From Acanthosepion esculentum (lineage: Eukaryota > Mollusca > Cephalopoda > Sepiida > Sepiidae): a DNA stretch of 64,000 nt. This document shows, in pieces, positions 22,221 through 39,100 of this stretch; the stretch's first letter is position 1, and every line of letters starts with the position of its first letter. The stretch covers positions 56,928,156-56,992,155 of the forward strand of contig OZ038517.1 in assembly GCA_964036315.1 (NCBI GenBank), written 5' to 3'. A program made the translations under genes and the position numbers. The notes beneath the pieces were generated by a model. That model made no database searches. It was given only the letters and a program-made list of their open reading frames with translations, and was not told the DNA's origin.

Positions 22221-25200
22221 AAGTTTCCAAATGAAAAATTACAAATGTGCTATAAAATTAGACTATTTTCATATTTCAATTAGTAAAAAGTATAAATCTG
22301 CTTAAAATTTAGATCATTTACAAAATTTGGATAAAAAAAACATTCAATTGTAGGATAATCTAACTCATTATCATATTACACAATGAAAAAAGCACGTAAA
22401 TCTCAAATATTTTAAATTATTTCATATAATTCTCAAAAAAAAAAAAAAAACTGGCAACAAAATATGAATTATTTTCAAGTTTCCAAATGAAAAATTATAA
22501 ATGTGCTATAAAATTAGACTATTTTCATATTTCAAATAGAAAAAAGTATAAATCTCCTTAAAATTTAGATTATTCAAAAAATTTGGAAGAAAAAACCAGT
22601 CAATTGTAGCATAATCTATCTCATTTTCATATTACCAAATGAAAAAAGCACATAAATCTAGAATTTTTTAAATTATTTTATATACTTCTCAAAAATAAAA
22701 AAACTGGCAACAAAATATAAACTATTTTCAAGTTTCCAAATGAAAAATTATAAAATAAGACTATTTTCATATTTCCAAAAGTAAAAACTATTAATCTCCT
22801 TAAAATTTAGATTATTTACAAAATTTGGAAGAAAACAACATTAAATTGTACCATAATCTAACTCGTTTTCATATTACCAAATGAAAAATCACATAAATCT
22901 CAAATATTTTAAATTATTTTATATACTTCTCAAAAATAAAAAAAACTGGCAACACAATACAAATTATTTTCTAGTTTCCAAATGAAAAATTATAAATTTG
23001 CTATAAAATTAGACTATTTTCATATTTCCAATAGCAAAAAGTATAAATCTCCTTAAAATTTAGATTATTTACAAAATTTGGAAGAAAAAAACATTCAATT
23101 GTACCATAATCTAACTCATTTTCATATTACCAAATGAAAAAAGCACATAAATCTGAAATATTTTAAATTATTTTATATACTTCTCAAAAATAAAAAAAAC
23201 TGGCAACACAATACAAATTATTTTCTAGTTTCCAAATGAAAAACTATAAATTTGCTATAAAATTAGACTATTTTCATATTTCCAATAGCAAACAGTATAA
23301 ATCTCCTTAAAATTTAGATTATTTGCATAATTTGGAAGAAAGAAATATTGAATTATAGCATAATCTAACTGATTTTCATATTACCAAATGAAAAAAGCAC
23401 ATAAATCAAAAATATTTTAAATTATTTTATATACTTCTCAAAAATAAAAAAAACTGGCAACAAAATATAAATTATTTTCAAGTTTCCAAATAAAAAATTA
23501 TAAACGTGCTATAAAATTAGACTATTTTCATATTTCCAATAGCAAAAAGTATAAGTCTCCTAAAAATTGAGATTATTTACAAAATTTGGAAGAAAAAAAC
23601 CTTCAATTGTAGCATAATCTAACTCATTTTCATATTATCAAATGAAAAAAGCACATAAATCTTAAATATTTTAAATTATTTTATATACTTCTGAAAAATA
23701 AAAAAAACTGGCAACAAAATATAAATTATTTTCAAGTTTCCAAATAAAAAATTATAAATGTGCTATAAAATTAGAGTATTTTCATATTTCCAATAGTAAA
23801 AAGTATAAATCTCCTTAAAATTTAGATTATTTACAAAATTTGGAAGAAAAAAACATTCAATTGTAGCATAATCTAACTCATTTTCATATTACCAAATGAA
23901 AAAAGCACATAAATCTCAAATATTTTAAATTATTTCATATAATTCTCAAAAATAAAAAAAAACTGGCAACAAAATATGAATTATTTTCAAGTTTCCAAAT
24001 GAAAAATTATAAATGTGCTATAAATATAGACTATTTTCATATTTCAAATAGAAAAAAGTATAAATCTCCTTAAAATTTAGATTATTCACAAAATTTGGAA
24101 GAAAAAACCATACAATTGTAGCATAATCTATCTCATTTTCATATTACCAAATGAAAAAAGCACATAAATCTAGAATTTTTTAAATTAATTTATATACTTC
24201 TCAAAAATAAAAAAACTGGCAACAAAATATAAACTATTTTCAAGTTTCCAAATGAAAAATTATAAATGTGCTATAAAATTAGACTATTTTCATATTTCCA
24301 ATAGTAAAAACTTTAAATCTCCTTAAAATTTAGATTATTTACAAAATTTGGAAGAAAACACCATTCAATTGTACCATAATCTAACTCATTTTCATATTAC
24401 CAAATGAAAAAAGCACATAAATCTCAAATATTTTAAATTATTTTATATACTTCTCAAAAATAAAAAAAACTGGCAACACAATAGAAATTATTTTCAAGTT
24501 TCCAAATGAAAAATTATAAATTTGCTATAAAATTAGACTATTTACATATTTCCAATAGCAAAAAGTATAAATATCCTTAAAATTGACATTATTTGCATAA
24601 TTTGGAAGAAAAAAATATTGAATTGTAGTATAATCTAACTCAATTTCATATTACCAAATGAAAAAAGCACATAAATCTCAAATATTTTAAATTATTTTAT
24701 ATACTTCTCAAAAATAAAAAAAAACTGGTAAAAAAATATGAATTATTTTCAAGTTTCCAAATGAAAAATTATAAATGTGCCATAAAATTAGACTATTTTC
24801 ATATTTCCAATAGTAAAAAGTTTAAATCTCCTTAAAATTTAGATTATTTACAAAATTTGGAAGAAAAAACATTCAATTGTAGCATAATCTAACTCATTTT
24901 TATATTACCAAATGAAAAGAGCACATAAATCTGAAATATTTTAAATTATTTTACATAATCTCAAAAATAAAAAAAAACTGGCAACAAAATATGAATTATT
25001 TTCAAGTTTCCAAATGAAAAATTATAAATGTGCTATAAAATTAGACTATTTTCATATTTCCAATAGCAAAAAGTATAAATCTCCTTAAAATTTAGATTAT
25101 TTACAAAATTTGGAAGAAAAAAACATACAATTGTAGCATAATCTAACTCATTTTCATATCACCATATGAAAAAAGCACATAAATCTCAAATATTTTAAAT

Positions 25201-25259
25201 TATTTTATATACTTCTCAAATATAGAAAAAAAACTAGCAACAAAATATGAATTATTTTC

Positions 25260-28200
25260 AAGTTTCCAAATGAAAAATTATAAATGTGATATGAATTTAG
25301 ACTCATTTCATATTTCAAATAGTAAAAACTATAAATCTTCTTAAAAATTCAAATTATTTACAAAATTGGGAAGAAAAAAACATTCAATTGTAGCATAATC
25401 TAACTCATTTTCATATTACCAAATTAAAAAAGCACATAAATCTCAAATATTTTAAATTATTTTATATAATTCTCAAAAATAAAAACAAACTGGCAACAAA
25501 ATATGAACTATTTTAAAGTTTCCAAATGAAAAATTATAATTGTGCTATAAAATTAGACTATTTTCGTATTTCCAATAGTAAAAATTATAAATCTCCTTAA
25601 AATTTAGATTACTTACAAAATTTGGAAGAAAAAACATTCAATTGTACCATAATCTAACTCATTTTCATATTACCAAATGAAAAAAGCACATAAATCTTGA
25701 ATATTTTAAATTATTTTATATACTTCTCAAAAATAAAAAAAAACGTACAAAAAATATGAATTATTTTAAAGTTTCCAAATGAAAAATTATAAGTGTGATA
25801 TTAATTTAGACTATTTGCATATTTCCAATAGCAAAAAGTATAAATCTCCTTAAAATTTAGATTATTTGCAAAATTTGGATGAAAAAAACCTTCAATTGTA
25901 GCATAATCTAACTCATTTTCATATTACCAAATGAAAAAAGCACATAAATCAAAAATATTTTAAATTATTTTATATACTTCTCAAAAATAAAAAAAAACTG
26001 GCAACAAAATATGAATTATTTTCAAGTTTCCAAATGAAAAATTACAAATGTGCTATAAAATGAGACTATTTTCATATTTCCAATAGTAAAAAGTATAAAT
26101 CTCCTTAAAATTTAGATTATTTACAAAATTTGGAAGAAAAAAACATTCAATTGTAGCATAATCTAACTCATTTTCATATTACCAAATGAAAAAAGCACAA
26201 AAATCTCAAATATTTTAAATTATTTCATATACTTCTCAAAAATAAAAAAACTGGCCACAAAATATAAATTGTTTTCAAGTTTCCAAATTAAAAATTTAAA
26301 ATGTGCTATAAAATTAGACTATTTTCATATTACCAATAACAAAAAAGTATAAATCTCTTTAAAATTTAGATTATTTACAAAATTTGGAAGAAAAAAATAT
26401 TGAATTGTAGCATAATCTAACGCATTTTCATATTACCAAATGAAAAAAGCACATAAATCAAAAATATTTTAAATTATTTTATATACTTCTCAAAAATAAA
26501 AAAAAACTGGCAACAAAATATGAATTATTTTCAAGTTTCCAAATGAAAAATTATAAATGTGATATGAATTTAGACTATTTTCATATTTCAAATAGTAAAA
26601 AGTATAAATCTCCCTAAAATTTAAATTATTTACAAAATTTGGAAGAAAAAAACATTCAATTGTAGTATAATCTGACTCATTTTCATATTACCAAATGAAA
26701 AAAGCATATAAATCTCAAATATTTTAAATTATTTTATATACTACTCAAAAATAAAAGAAAACTGGCAACAAAATATGAATTATTTTCAAGTTTCCAAATG
26801 AAAAATTATAAATGTGCTATAAAATTAGACTATTTTCATATTTCCAATAGCAAAAAGTATAAATCTCCTAAAAATTGAGATTATTTCCAAAATTTGAAAG
26901 AAAAAACATTCAATTGTAGCAAAATCTAACTCATTTTCATATTACCAAATGAAAAAAGCACATAAATCTGAAATATTTTAAATTATTTTAGATACTTCTC
27001 AAAAATAAAAACCAACTGGCAACAAAATATGAATTATTTTCAAGTTTCCAAATGAAAAATTATAAATGTGATATGAATTTAGACTCATTTCATATTTCAA
27101 ATAGTAAAAACTATAAATCTTCTTAAAAATTCAAATTATTTACAAAATTTGGAAGAAAAAAACATTCAATTGTAGCATAATCTAACTCATTTTCATATTA
27201 CCAAATTAAAAAAGCACATAAATCTCAAATATTTTAAATTATTTTATATACTTCTCAAAAATAAAAACAAACTGGCAACAAAATATGAACTATTTTAAAG
27301 TTTCCAAATGAAAAATTATAAATGTGCTATAAAATTAGACTATTTTCATATTTCCAATAGTAAAAAGTATAAATCTCCTTAAAATTTACATTATTTACAA
27401 AATTTGGAAGAAAAAACATTCAATTGTACCATAATCTAACTCATTTTCATATTACCAAATGAAAAAAGCGCATAAATCTTGAAAATTTTAAATTATTTTA
27501 TATACTTCTCAAAAATAAAAAAAAAAGTACAAAAAATATGAATTATTTTAAAGTTTCCAAATGAAAAATTATAAAGGTGCTATAAAATTAGACTATTTTC
27601 ATATTTCCAATAGCAAAAAGTATAAATCTCCTTAAAATTTAGATTATTTACAAAATTTGGAAGAAAAAAACATTCAATTGTAACATAATCTAACTCATTT
27701 TCATATTACCAAATAAAAAAAGCACATAAATCTATAATTTTTTAAATTATTTCATATACTTCTCAAAAAGAAAAAAACTGGCAACAAAATATGAATTATT
27801 TTCAAGATTCCAAATGAAAAATTATAAATGTGCTATAAAATTAGACTATTTTCATATTTCCAATAACAACAAAGTATAAATCTCCTTAAAATTTAGATTA
27901 TTTACAAAATTTGGAAGAAAAAAACATTCAATTGTAACATAATCTAACTCATTTTCATATTACCAAATGAAAAAAGCACGTAAATCTCAAATATTTTAAA
28001 TTATTTTATATACTTCTCAAAAATAAAAAAAAACTGTCAACAAAATATGAATTATTTTCAAGTTTCCAAATGAAAAATTATAAAGGTGCTATAAAATTAG
28101 ACTATTTTCATATTTCCAATAGCAAAAAGTATAAATCTCCTTAAAATTTAGATTATTTACAAAATTTGGAAGAAAAAAACATTCAATTGTAACATAATCT

Positions 28201-29870
28201 AACTCATTTTCATATTACCAAATAAAAAAAGCACATAAATCTATAATTTTTTAAATTATTTCATATACTTCTCAAAAAGAAAAAAACTGGCAACAAAATA
28301 TGAATTATTTACAAGTTTCCAAATGAAAAATTAAAAATGTGCTATAAAATTAGACTATTTTCATATTTCCAATAACAAAAAAGTATAAATCTCCTAAAAA
28401 TTGAGATTATTTCCAAAATTTGAAAGAAAAAACATTCAATTGTAGCAAAATCTAACTCATTTTCATATTACCAAATGAAAAAAGCACATAAATCTTAAAT
28501 ATTTTAAATTATTTTAGATACTTCTCAAAAATAAAAACCAACTGGCAACAAAATATGAATTATTTTCAAGTTTCCAAATGAAAAATTATAAATGTGATAT
28601 GAATTTAGACTCATTTCATATTTCAAATAGTAAAAACTATAAATCTTCTTAAAAATTCAAATTATTTACAAAATTTGGAAGAAAAAAACATTCAATCGTA
28701 GCATAATCTAACTCATTTTCATATTACCAAATTAAAAAAGCACATAAATCTCAAATATTTTAAATTATTTTATATACTTCTCAAAAATAAAAACAAACTG
28801 GCAACAAAATATGAACTATTTTAAAGTTTCCAAATGAAAAATTATAAATGTGCTATAAAATTAGACTATTTTCATATTTCCAATAGTAAAAAGTATGAAG
28901 CTCCTTAAAATTTACATTATTTACAAAATTTGGAAGAAAAAACATTCAATTGTACCATAATCTAACTCATTTTCATATTACCAAATGAAAAAAGCGCATA
29001 AATCTTGAAAATTTTAAATTATTTTATATACTTCTCAAAAATAAAAAAAAACTAGCAACAAAATATGAATTATTTTAAAGTTTCCAAATGAAAAATTATA
29101 AATGTGCTATAAAATTAGACTATTTTCATATTTCCAGGAGCAAAAAGTATAAATCTCCAAAAATTGAGATTATTTACAAAATTGGGAAGAAAAAAACATT
29201 CAATTGTAGCATAATCTAACTCATTTTCATATTACCAAATGAAAAAAGCACGTAAATCTCAAATATTTTAAATTATTTTATATACTTCTCAAAAATAAAA
29301 AAAAAACTGTCAGAAAAATATGAATTATTTTCAAGTTTCCAAATGAAATATTATAAATGTGATATGAATTTAGACTATTTTCATATTTCAAATAGAAAAA
29401 GTATAAATCTCCTTAAAATTTAGATTATTTACAAAATTTGGAAGAAAAAAACATTCAATTGTAGCATAATCTAACTCATTTTCATATTACCAATTGAAAA
29501 AAGCACGTAAATCTCAAATATTTTAAATTATTTTATATACTTCTCAAAAATAAAAAAAAACTAGCAGAAAAATATGAATTATTTTCAAGTTTCCAAATGA
29601 AAAATTATAAATGTGATATGAATTTAGACTATTTTCATATTTCAAATAGAAAAAGTATAAATCTCCTTAAAATTTAGATTATTTACAAAATTTGGAAGAA
29701 AAAAACATTCAATTGTAGCATAATCTAACTCATTTTCATATTACCAAATGAAAAAAGCACGTAAATCTCAAATATTTTAAATTATTTTATATACTTCTCA
29801 AAAATAAAAAAAAATTGTCAACAAAATATGAATTATTTTCAAGTTTCCAAATGAAAAATTATAAAGGTGC
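25260..29870 (+). repeat. Duplicated blocks of 6 and 7 monomers
   Basis: A distinctive monomer with GACTCATTTCATATTTC and AAATCTTCTTAAAAATTC starts its marker at 25301, 27083 and 28609, with spacings of 1782 (seven monomers) and 1526 (six monomers). The AAAGGTGCTATAAA variant at 27573, 28082 and 29863 gives spacings of 509 (two) and 1781 (seven). Block edges are approximate. Confidence 0.6.
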
Positions 29871-32800
29871 TATAAAATTAGACTATTTTCATATTTCCAA
29901 TAGCAAAAAGTATAAATCTCCTTAAAATTTAGATTATTTACAAAATTTGGAAGAAAAAAACATTCAATTGTAACATAATCTAACTCATTTTCATATTACC
30001 AAATAAAAAAAGCACATAAATCTATAATTTTTTAAATTATTTCATATACTTCTCAAAAAGAAAAAAACTGGCAACAAAATATAAATTATTTTCAAGTTTC
30101 CAAATTAAAAATTAAAAATGTGCTATAAAATTAGACTATTTTCATATTTCCAATAACAAAAAAAGTATAAATCTCCTTAAAATTTAGATTATTTACAAAA
30201 TTTGGAAGAAAAAAATATTGAATTGTAGCATAATCTAACTCATTTTCATATTACCAAATTAATTGAGCACAAAAATCAAAAATATTTTAAATTATTTTAT
30301 ATACTTCTCCAAAATAAAAAAAAAACTGGCAGAAAAATATGAATTATTTTCAAGTTTCCAAATGAAATATTATAAATGTGATATGAATTTAGACTATTTT
30401 CATATTTCAAATAGAAAAAGTATAAATCTCCTTAAAATTTAGATTATTTACAAAATTTGGAAGAAAAAAACATTCAATTGTTGCATAATCTAACTCATTT
30501 TCATATTACCAAATAAAAAAAGCTCATAAATCTATTTCATATACTTCTCAAAAATAAAAAAAAAACTGGCAACAAAATATAAATTATTTTCAAGTTTCCA
30601 AATTCAAAATTAAAAATGTGCTATAAAATTAGACTATTTTCATATTTCCAGGAGCAAAAAGTATAAATCTCTAAAAATTGAGATTATTTACAAAATTAGG
30701 AAGAAAAAAACATTCAATTGTAGCATAATCTAACTCATTTTCATATTACCAAATGAAAAAAGCACGTAAATCTCAAATATTTTAAATTATTTTATATACT
30801 TCTCAAAAATAAAAAAAAACTGGCAACAAAATATGAATTATTTTCAAGTTTCCAAATTAAAAATTAAAAATGTGCTATAAAATTAGACTATTTTCATATT
30901 TCCAATAACAAAAAAGTATAAATTTCCTTAAAATTTAGGTTATTTACAAAATTTGGAAGAAAAAAATATTGAATTGTAGCATAATCTAACTCATTTTCAT
31001 ATTACCAAATGAAAAAAGCACATAAATCAAAAATATTTTAAATTATTTTATATACTTCTCAAAAATAAAAAACACTGGCAACAAAATATAAATTATTTTC
31101 AAGTTTCCAAATGAAAAATTATAAATGTGCTATAAAATTAGACTATTTTCATATTTCCAACAGCAAAAAGTATAAATCTCCTAAAAATTAAGATTATTTA
31201 CAAAATTTGGAAGAAAAAAATATTGAATTGTAGCATAATCTAACTCATTTTCATATTACCAAATTAATTAAGCACAAAAATCAAAAATATTTTAAATTAT
31301 TTTATATACTTCTCCAAAATAAAAAAAAACTGGCAGAAAAATATGAATTATTTTCAAGTTTCCAAATGAAAAATTATAAATATGATATGAATTTAGACTA
31401 TTTTCATATTTCAAATAGTAAAAAGTATAAATCTCGTTAAAACTTAAATTATTTACAAAATTTGGAAGAAAAAAACATTCAATTGTAGTATAATCTAACT
31501 CATTTTCATATTACCAAATGAAAAAACCACATAAATCTCAAATATTTTAAGATATTTTATATACTTCTCAAACATAAAAGAAAACTGGCAACAAAATATG
31601 AATTATTTTCAAGTTTCCAAATGAAAAATTACAAAAGTGCTATCAAATTAGACTATTTTCATATTTCTAATAGTAAAATGTATAAATCTCCTTCAAATTT
31701 AGATTATTTACAAAATTTGGAAGAAAAAAACATTCAATTGTAGCATAATCTAACTCATTTTCATATTACCAAATGAAAAAAGCACATAAATCTCAAATAT
31801 TTTAAATTATTTCATATATTTCTCAAAAATAAAAAAACTGGCCCCAAAATATAAATTATTTTCAAGATTCCAAATTAAAAATTTCAAATGTGCTATAAAA
31901 TTAGACTATTTTCATATTTCCAATAACAAAAAAGTATAAATCTCTTTAAAATTTAGATTATTTACAAAATTTGGAAGAAAAAAATATTGAATTGTAGCAT
32001 AATCTAACTCATTTTCTTATTACCAAATGAAAAAAGCACATAAATCTCAAATATTTTAAATTTTTTTATATACTTCTCAAAAATACAAAAAAACTGGCAA
32101 CAAAATATGAATTATTTTCAAGTTTCCAAATCAAAAATTATAAATGTGCTATAAAATTAGACTATTTTCATATTTCTAATAGTAAAAGTATAAATCTCCT
32201 TCAAATTTAGATTATTTACAAAATTTGGAAGAAAAAAACATTCAATTGTAGCATAATCTAACTCATTTTCATATTACCAAATGAAAAAAGCACATAAATC
32301 TCAAATATTTTAAATTATTTCATATACTTCTCAAAAAGAAAAAAACTGGCAACAAAATATAAATTATTTTCAAGTTTCCAAATGAAAAATTATAATTGTG
32401 CTATAAAATTAGACTATTTTCATATTTCCAATAGTTAAAAGTATAAATATTTTCAAAATTTAGATTATTTACAAAATTTGGAAGAAAAAACATTCAATTG
32501 TAGCATAATCTAACTCATTTTCATATTACCAAATGAAAAAAGCATATAAATCTCAAATATTTTAAATTATTTTATATACTTCTCAAAAATAAAAAAAAAC
32601 TGTCAACAAAATATGAATTATTTTCAAGTTTCCAAATGAAAAATTATAAATGTGCTATAAAATTAGACTATTTTCATATTTCCAATAGCAAAAAGGATAA
32701 ATCTCCTTAAAATTTAGATTATTTACAAAATTTGCAAGAAAAAAACATTCAATTGTTGCATAATCTAACTCATTTTCATATTACCAAATAAAAAAAGCAC

Positions 32801-33109
32801 ATAAATCTATAATTTTTTAAATTATTTCATATACTTCTCAAAAATAAAAAAACTGGCAACAAAATATAAATTATTTTCAAGTTTCCAAATTAAAAATTAA
32901 AAATGTGCTATAAAATTAGACTATTTTCATATTTCCAACAACAAAAACGTATAAATCTCCTTAAAATTTAGATTATTTACAAAATTTGGAAGAAAAAAAT
33001 ATTGAATTGTAGAAAAATCTAACTCATTTTAATATTACCAAATTAATTAAGCACAAAAATCAAAAATATTTATAATTATTTTATATACTTCTCAAAAATA
33101 AAAAACACT

Positions 33110-36100
33110 GGCAACAAAATATAAATTATTTTCAAGTTTCCAAATGAAAAATTATAAATGTGCTATAAAATTAGACTATTTTCATATTTCCAACAGCAAA
33201 AAGTATAAATCTTTTAAAAATTAAGATTATTTACAAAATTTGGAAGAAAAAAATATTGAATTGTAGCATAATCTAACTCATTTTCATATTACCAAATTAA
33301 TTAAGCACAAAAATCAAAAATATTTTAAATTATTTTATATACTTCTCAAAAAAAAAAAAAAACTGGCAGAAAAATATGAATTATTTTCAAGTTTCCAAAT
33401 GAAAAATTATAAATGTGATTTGAATTTAGACTATTTTCGTATTTCAAATAGTAAAAAGTATAAATCTCGTTAAAACTTAAATTATTTACAAAATTTGGAA
33501 GAAAAAAACATTCAATTGTAGTATAATCTAACTCATTTTCATATTACCAAATGAAAAAAGCACATAAATCTCAAATATTTTAAACTATTTTATATACTTC
33601 TCAAAAATAAAAGAAAACTGGCAACAAAATATGAATTATTTTCAAGTTTCCAAATGAAAAATTACAAAAGTGCTATAAAATTAGACTATTTTCATATTTC
33701 TAATAGTAAAATGTATAAATCTCCTTCAAATTTAGATTATTTACAAAATTTGGAAGAAAAAAACATTCAATTGTAGCATAATCTAACTCATTTTCATATT
33801 ACCAAATGAAAAAAGCACATAAATCTCAAATATTTTAAATTATTTCATATACTTCTCAAAAATAAAAAAACTGGCAACAAAATATAAATTATTTTCAAGT
33901 TTCCAAATTAAAAATTAAAAATGTGCTATAAAATTAGACTATTTTCATATTTCCAACAACAAAAAAGTATAAATCTCCTTAAAATTTAGATTATTTACAA
34001 AATTTGGAAGAAAAAAATATTGAATTGTAGAAAAATCTAACTCATTTTAATATTACCAAATTAATTAAGCACAAAAATCAAAAATATTCATAATTATTTT
34101 ATATACTTCTCAAAAATAAAAAACACTGGCAACAAAATATAAATTATTTTCAAGTTTCCAAATGAAAAATTATAAATGTGCTATAAAATTAGACTATTTT
34201 CATATTTCCAACAGCAAAAAGTATAAATCTTTTAAAAATTAAGATTATTTACAAAATTTGGAAGAAAAAAATATTGAATTGTAGCATAATCTAACTCATT
34301 TTCATATTACCAAATTAATTAAGCACAAAAATCAAAAATATTTTGAATTATTTTATATACTTCTCAAAAAAAAAAAAAAAACTGGCAGAAAAATATGAAT
34401 TATTTTCAAGTTTCCAAATGAAAAATTATAAATGTGATTTGAATTTAGACTATTTTCGTATTTCAAATAGTAAAAAGTATAAATCTCGTTAAAACTTAAA
34501 TTATTTACAAAATTTGGAAGAAAAAAACATTCAATTGTAGTATAATCTAACTCATTTTCATATTACCAAATGAAAAAAGCACATAAATCTCAAATATTTT
34601 AAACTATTTTATATACTTCTCAAAAATAAAAGAAAACTGGCAACAAAATATGAATTATTTTCAAGTTTCCAAATGAAAAATTACAAAAGTGCTATAAAAT
34701 TAGACTATTTTCATATTTCTAATAGTAAAATGTATAAATCTCCTTCAAATTTAGATTATTTACAAAATTTGGAAGAAAAAAACATTCAATTGTAGCATAA
34801 TCTAAATCATTTTCATATTACCAAATGAAAAAAGCACATAAATCTCAAATATTTTAAATTATTTCATATACTTCTCAAAAATAAAAAAAAACTGGCCACA
34901 AAATATGAATTATTTTCAAGTTTCCAAATTAAAAATTTAAAATGTGCTATAAAATTAGACTATTTTCATATTTCCAATAGCAAAAAGTATAAATCTCCTT
35001 AAAATTTAGATTATTTACAAAATTTGGAAGAAAAAAAATTCAATTGTTGCATAATCTAACTCATTTTCATAATACCAAATAAAAAAAGCACATAAATCTA
35101 TAATTTTTTAAATTATTTCATATACTTCTCAAAAATAAAAAAACTGGCAACAAAATATAAATTATTTTCAAGTTTCCAAATTAAAAATTAAAAATGTGCT
35201 ATAAAATTAGACTATTTTCATATTTCCAATAACAAAAAAGTATAAATCTCCTTAAAATTTAGATTATTTACAAACTTTGGAAGAAAAAAATATTGAATTG
35301 TAGAAAAATCTAACTCATTTTCATATTACCAAATTAATTAAGCACAAAAATCAAAAATATTTATAATTATTTTATATACTTCTCAAAAATAAAAAAAAAC
35401 TGGCAGAAAAATATGAATTATTTTCAAGTTTCCAAATGAAAAATTATAAATGTGATATGAATTTAGACTATTTTCATATTTCAAATAGTAAAAAGTATAA
35501 ATCTCGTTAAAACTTAAATTATTTACAAAATTTGGAAGAAAAAAAACATTCAATTGTAGTATAATCTAACTCATTTTCATATTACCAAATGAAAAAAGCA
35601 CATAAATCTCAAATATTTTAAGATATTTTATATACTTCTCAAACATAAAAGAAAACTGGCAACAAAATATGAATTATTTTCAAGTTTCCAAATGAAAAAT
35701 TACAAAAGTGCTATAAAATTAGACTATTTTCATATTTCTAATAGTAAAATGTATAAATCTCCTTCAAATTTAGATTATTTACAAAATTTGGAAGAAAAAA
35801 ACATTCAATTGTAGCATAATCTAACTCATTTTCATATTACCAAATGAAAAAAGCACATAAATCTCAAATATTTTAAATTATTTCATATATTTCTCAAAAA
35901 TAAAAAAACTGGCCCCAAAATATAAATTATTTTCAAGTTTCCAAATTAAAAATTTCAAATGTGCTATAAAATTAGACTATTTTCATATTTCCAATAACAA
36001 AAAAGTATAAATCTCTTTAAAATTTAGATTATTTACAAAATTTGGAAGAAAAAAATATTGAATTGTAGCATAATCTAACGCATTATCGAATTACCAAACG

Positions 36101-39100
36101 AAAAAAGCCCATAAATCAAAAATATTTTAAATTATTTTATATACTTCTCAAAAATAAAAAAAAACTGGCAACAAAATATGAATTATTTTCAAGTTTCCAA
36201 ATGAAAAATTATAAATGTGATATGAATTTAGACTATTTTCATATTTCAAATAGTAAAAAGTATAAATCTCCCTAAAATTTAAATTATTTACAAAATTTGG
36301 AAGAAAAAAACATTCAGTTGTAGTATAATCTAACTCATTTTCATATTACCAAATGAAAAAAGCATATAAATCTCAAATATTTTAAATTATTTCATATACT
36401 TCTCAAAAATAAAAAAAAACTGGCAACAAAATATGAATTATTTTCAAGTTTCCAAATGAAAAATTACAAAAGTGCTATAAAATTAGACTATTTTCATATT
36501 TCTAATAGTAAAATGTATAAATCTCCTTCAAATTTAGATTATTTACAAAATTTGGAAGAAAAAAACATTCAATTGTAGCATAATCTAACTCATTTTCATA
36601 TTACCAAATGAAAAAAGCACATAAATCTCAAATATTTTAAATTATTTCATATACTTCTCAAAAATAAAAAAAAACTGGCCACAAAATATGAATTATTTTC
36701 AAGTTTCCAAATTAAAAATTTAAAATGTGCTATAAAATTAGACTATTTTCATATTTCCAATAGCAAAAAGTATAAATCTCCTTAAAATTTAGATTATTTA
36801 CAAAATTTGGAAGAAAAAAAATTCAATTGTTGCATAATCTAACTCATTTTCATAATACCAAATAAAAAAAGCACATAAATCTATAATTTTTTAAATTATT
36901 TCATATACTTCTCAAAAATAAAAAAACTGGCAACAAAATATAAATTATTTTCAAGTTTCCAAATTAAAAATTAAAAATGTGCTATAAAATTAGACTATTT
37001 TCATATTTCCAATAATAAAAAAGTATAAATCTCCTTAAAATTTAGATTATTTACAAACTTTGGAAGAAAAAAATATTGAATTGTAGAAAAATCTAACTCA
37101 TTTTCATATTACCAAATTAATTAAGCACAAAAATCAAAAATATTTATAATTATTTTATATACTTCTCAAAAATAAAAAAAAAACTGGCAGAAAAATATGA
37201 ATTATTTTCAAGTTTCCAAATGAAAAATTATAAATGTGATATGAATTTAGACTATTTTCATATTTCAAATAGTAAAAAGTATAAATCTCGTTAAAACTTA
37301 AATTATTTACAAAATTTGGAAGAAAAAAAACATTCAATTGTAGTATAATCTAACTCATTTTCATATTACCAAATGAAAAAAGCACATAAATCTCAAATAT
37401 TTTAAGATATTTTATATACTTCTCAAACATAAAAGAAAACTGGCAACAAAATATGAATTATTTTCAAGTTTCCAAATGAAAAATTACAAAAGTGCTATAA
37501 AATTAGACTATTTTCATATTTCTAATAGTAAAATGTATAAATCTCCTTCAAATTTAGATTATTTACAAAATTTGGAAGAAAAAAACATTCAATTGTAGCA
37601 TAATCTAACTCATTTTCATATTACCAAATGAAAAAAGCACATAAATCTCAAATATTTTAAATTATTTCATATATTTCTCAAAAATAAAAAAACTGGCCCC
37701 AAAATATAAATTATTTTCAAGTTTCCAAATTAAAAATTTCAAATGTGCTATAAAATTAGACTATTTTCATATTTCCAATAACAAAAAAGTATAAATCTCT
37801 TTAAAATTTAGATTATTTACAAAATTTGGAAGAAAAAAATATTGAATTGTAGCATAATCTAACGCATTATCGAATTACCAAACGAAAAAAGCCCATAAAT
37901 CAAAAATATTTTAAATTATTTTATATACTTCTCAAAAATAAAAAAAAACTGGCAACAAAATATGAATTATTTTCAAGTTTCCAAATGAAAAATTATAAAT
38001 GTGATATGAATTTAGACTATTTTCATATTTCAAATAGTAAAAAGTATAAATCTCCCTAAAATTTAAATTATTTACAAAATTTGGAAGAAAAAAACATTCA
38101 ATTGTAGTATAATCTAACTCATTTTCATATTACCAAATGAAAAAAGCATATAAATCTCAAATATTTTATATTGTTTTATATACTTCTCAAAAATAAAAGA
38201 AAACTGGCAACAAAATATGAATTATTTTCAAGTTTCCAAATGAAAAATTATAAATGTGCTATAAAATTAGACTATTTTCATATTTCCAATAGCAAAAAGT
38301 ATAAATCTCCTTAAAATTTAGATTATTTACAAAATTTGGAAGAAAAAAACATTCAATTGTAGCATAATCTAACTCATTTTCTTATTACCAAATGAAAAAA
38401 GCACATAAATCTCAAATATTTTAAATTTTTTTATATACTTCTCAAAAATACAAAAAAACTGGCAACAAAATATGAATTATTTTCAAGTTTCCAAATGAAA
38501 AATTATAAATGTGCTACAAAATTAGACTATTTTCATATTTTCAATAACAAAAAGTATAAATCTCCTTAAAATTTAGATTATTTACAAAATTTGGAAGAAA
38601 AAAACATTCAATTGTAGCATAATCTAACTCATTTTCATATTACCAAATGAAAAAAGCACATAAATCTCAAATATTTTAAATTATTTCATATACTTCTCAA
38701 AAAGAAAAAAACTGGCAACAAAATATAAATTATTTTCAAGTTTCCAAATGAAAAATTATAAATGTGCTATAAAATTAGACTATTTTCATATTTCCAACAG
38801 CAAAAAGTATAAATCTTTTAAAAATTAAGATTATTTACAAAATTTGGAAGAAAAAAATATTGAATTGTAGCATAATCTAACTCATTTTCATATTACCAAA
38901 TTAATTAAGCACAAAAATCAAAAATATTTTAAATTATTTTATATACTTCTCAAAAAAAAAAAAAAACTGGCAGAAAAATATGAATTATTTTCGAGTTTCC
39001 AAATGAAAAATTATAAATGTGATTTGAATTTAGACTATTTTCGTATTTCAAATAGTAAAAAGTATAAATCTCGTTAAAACTTAAATTATTTACAAAATTT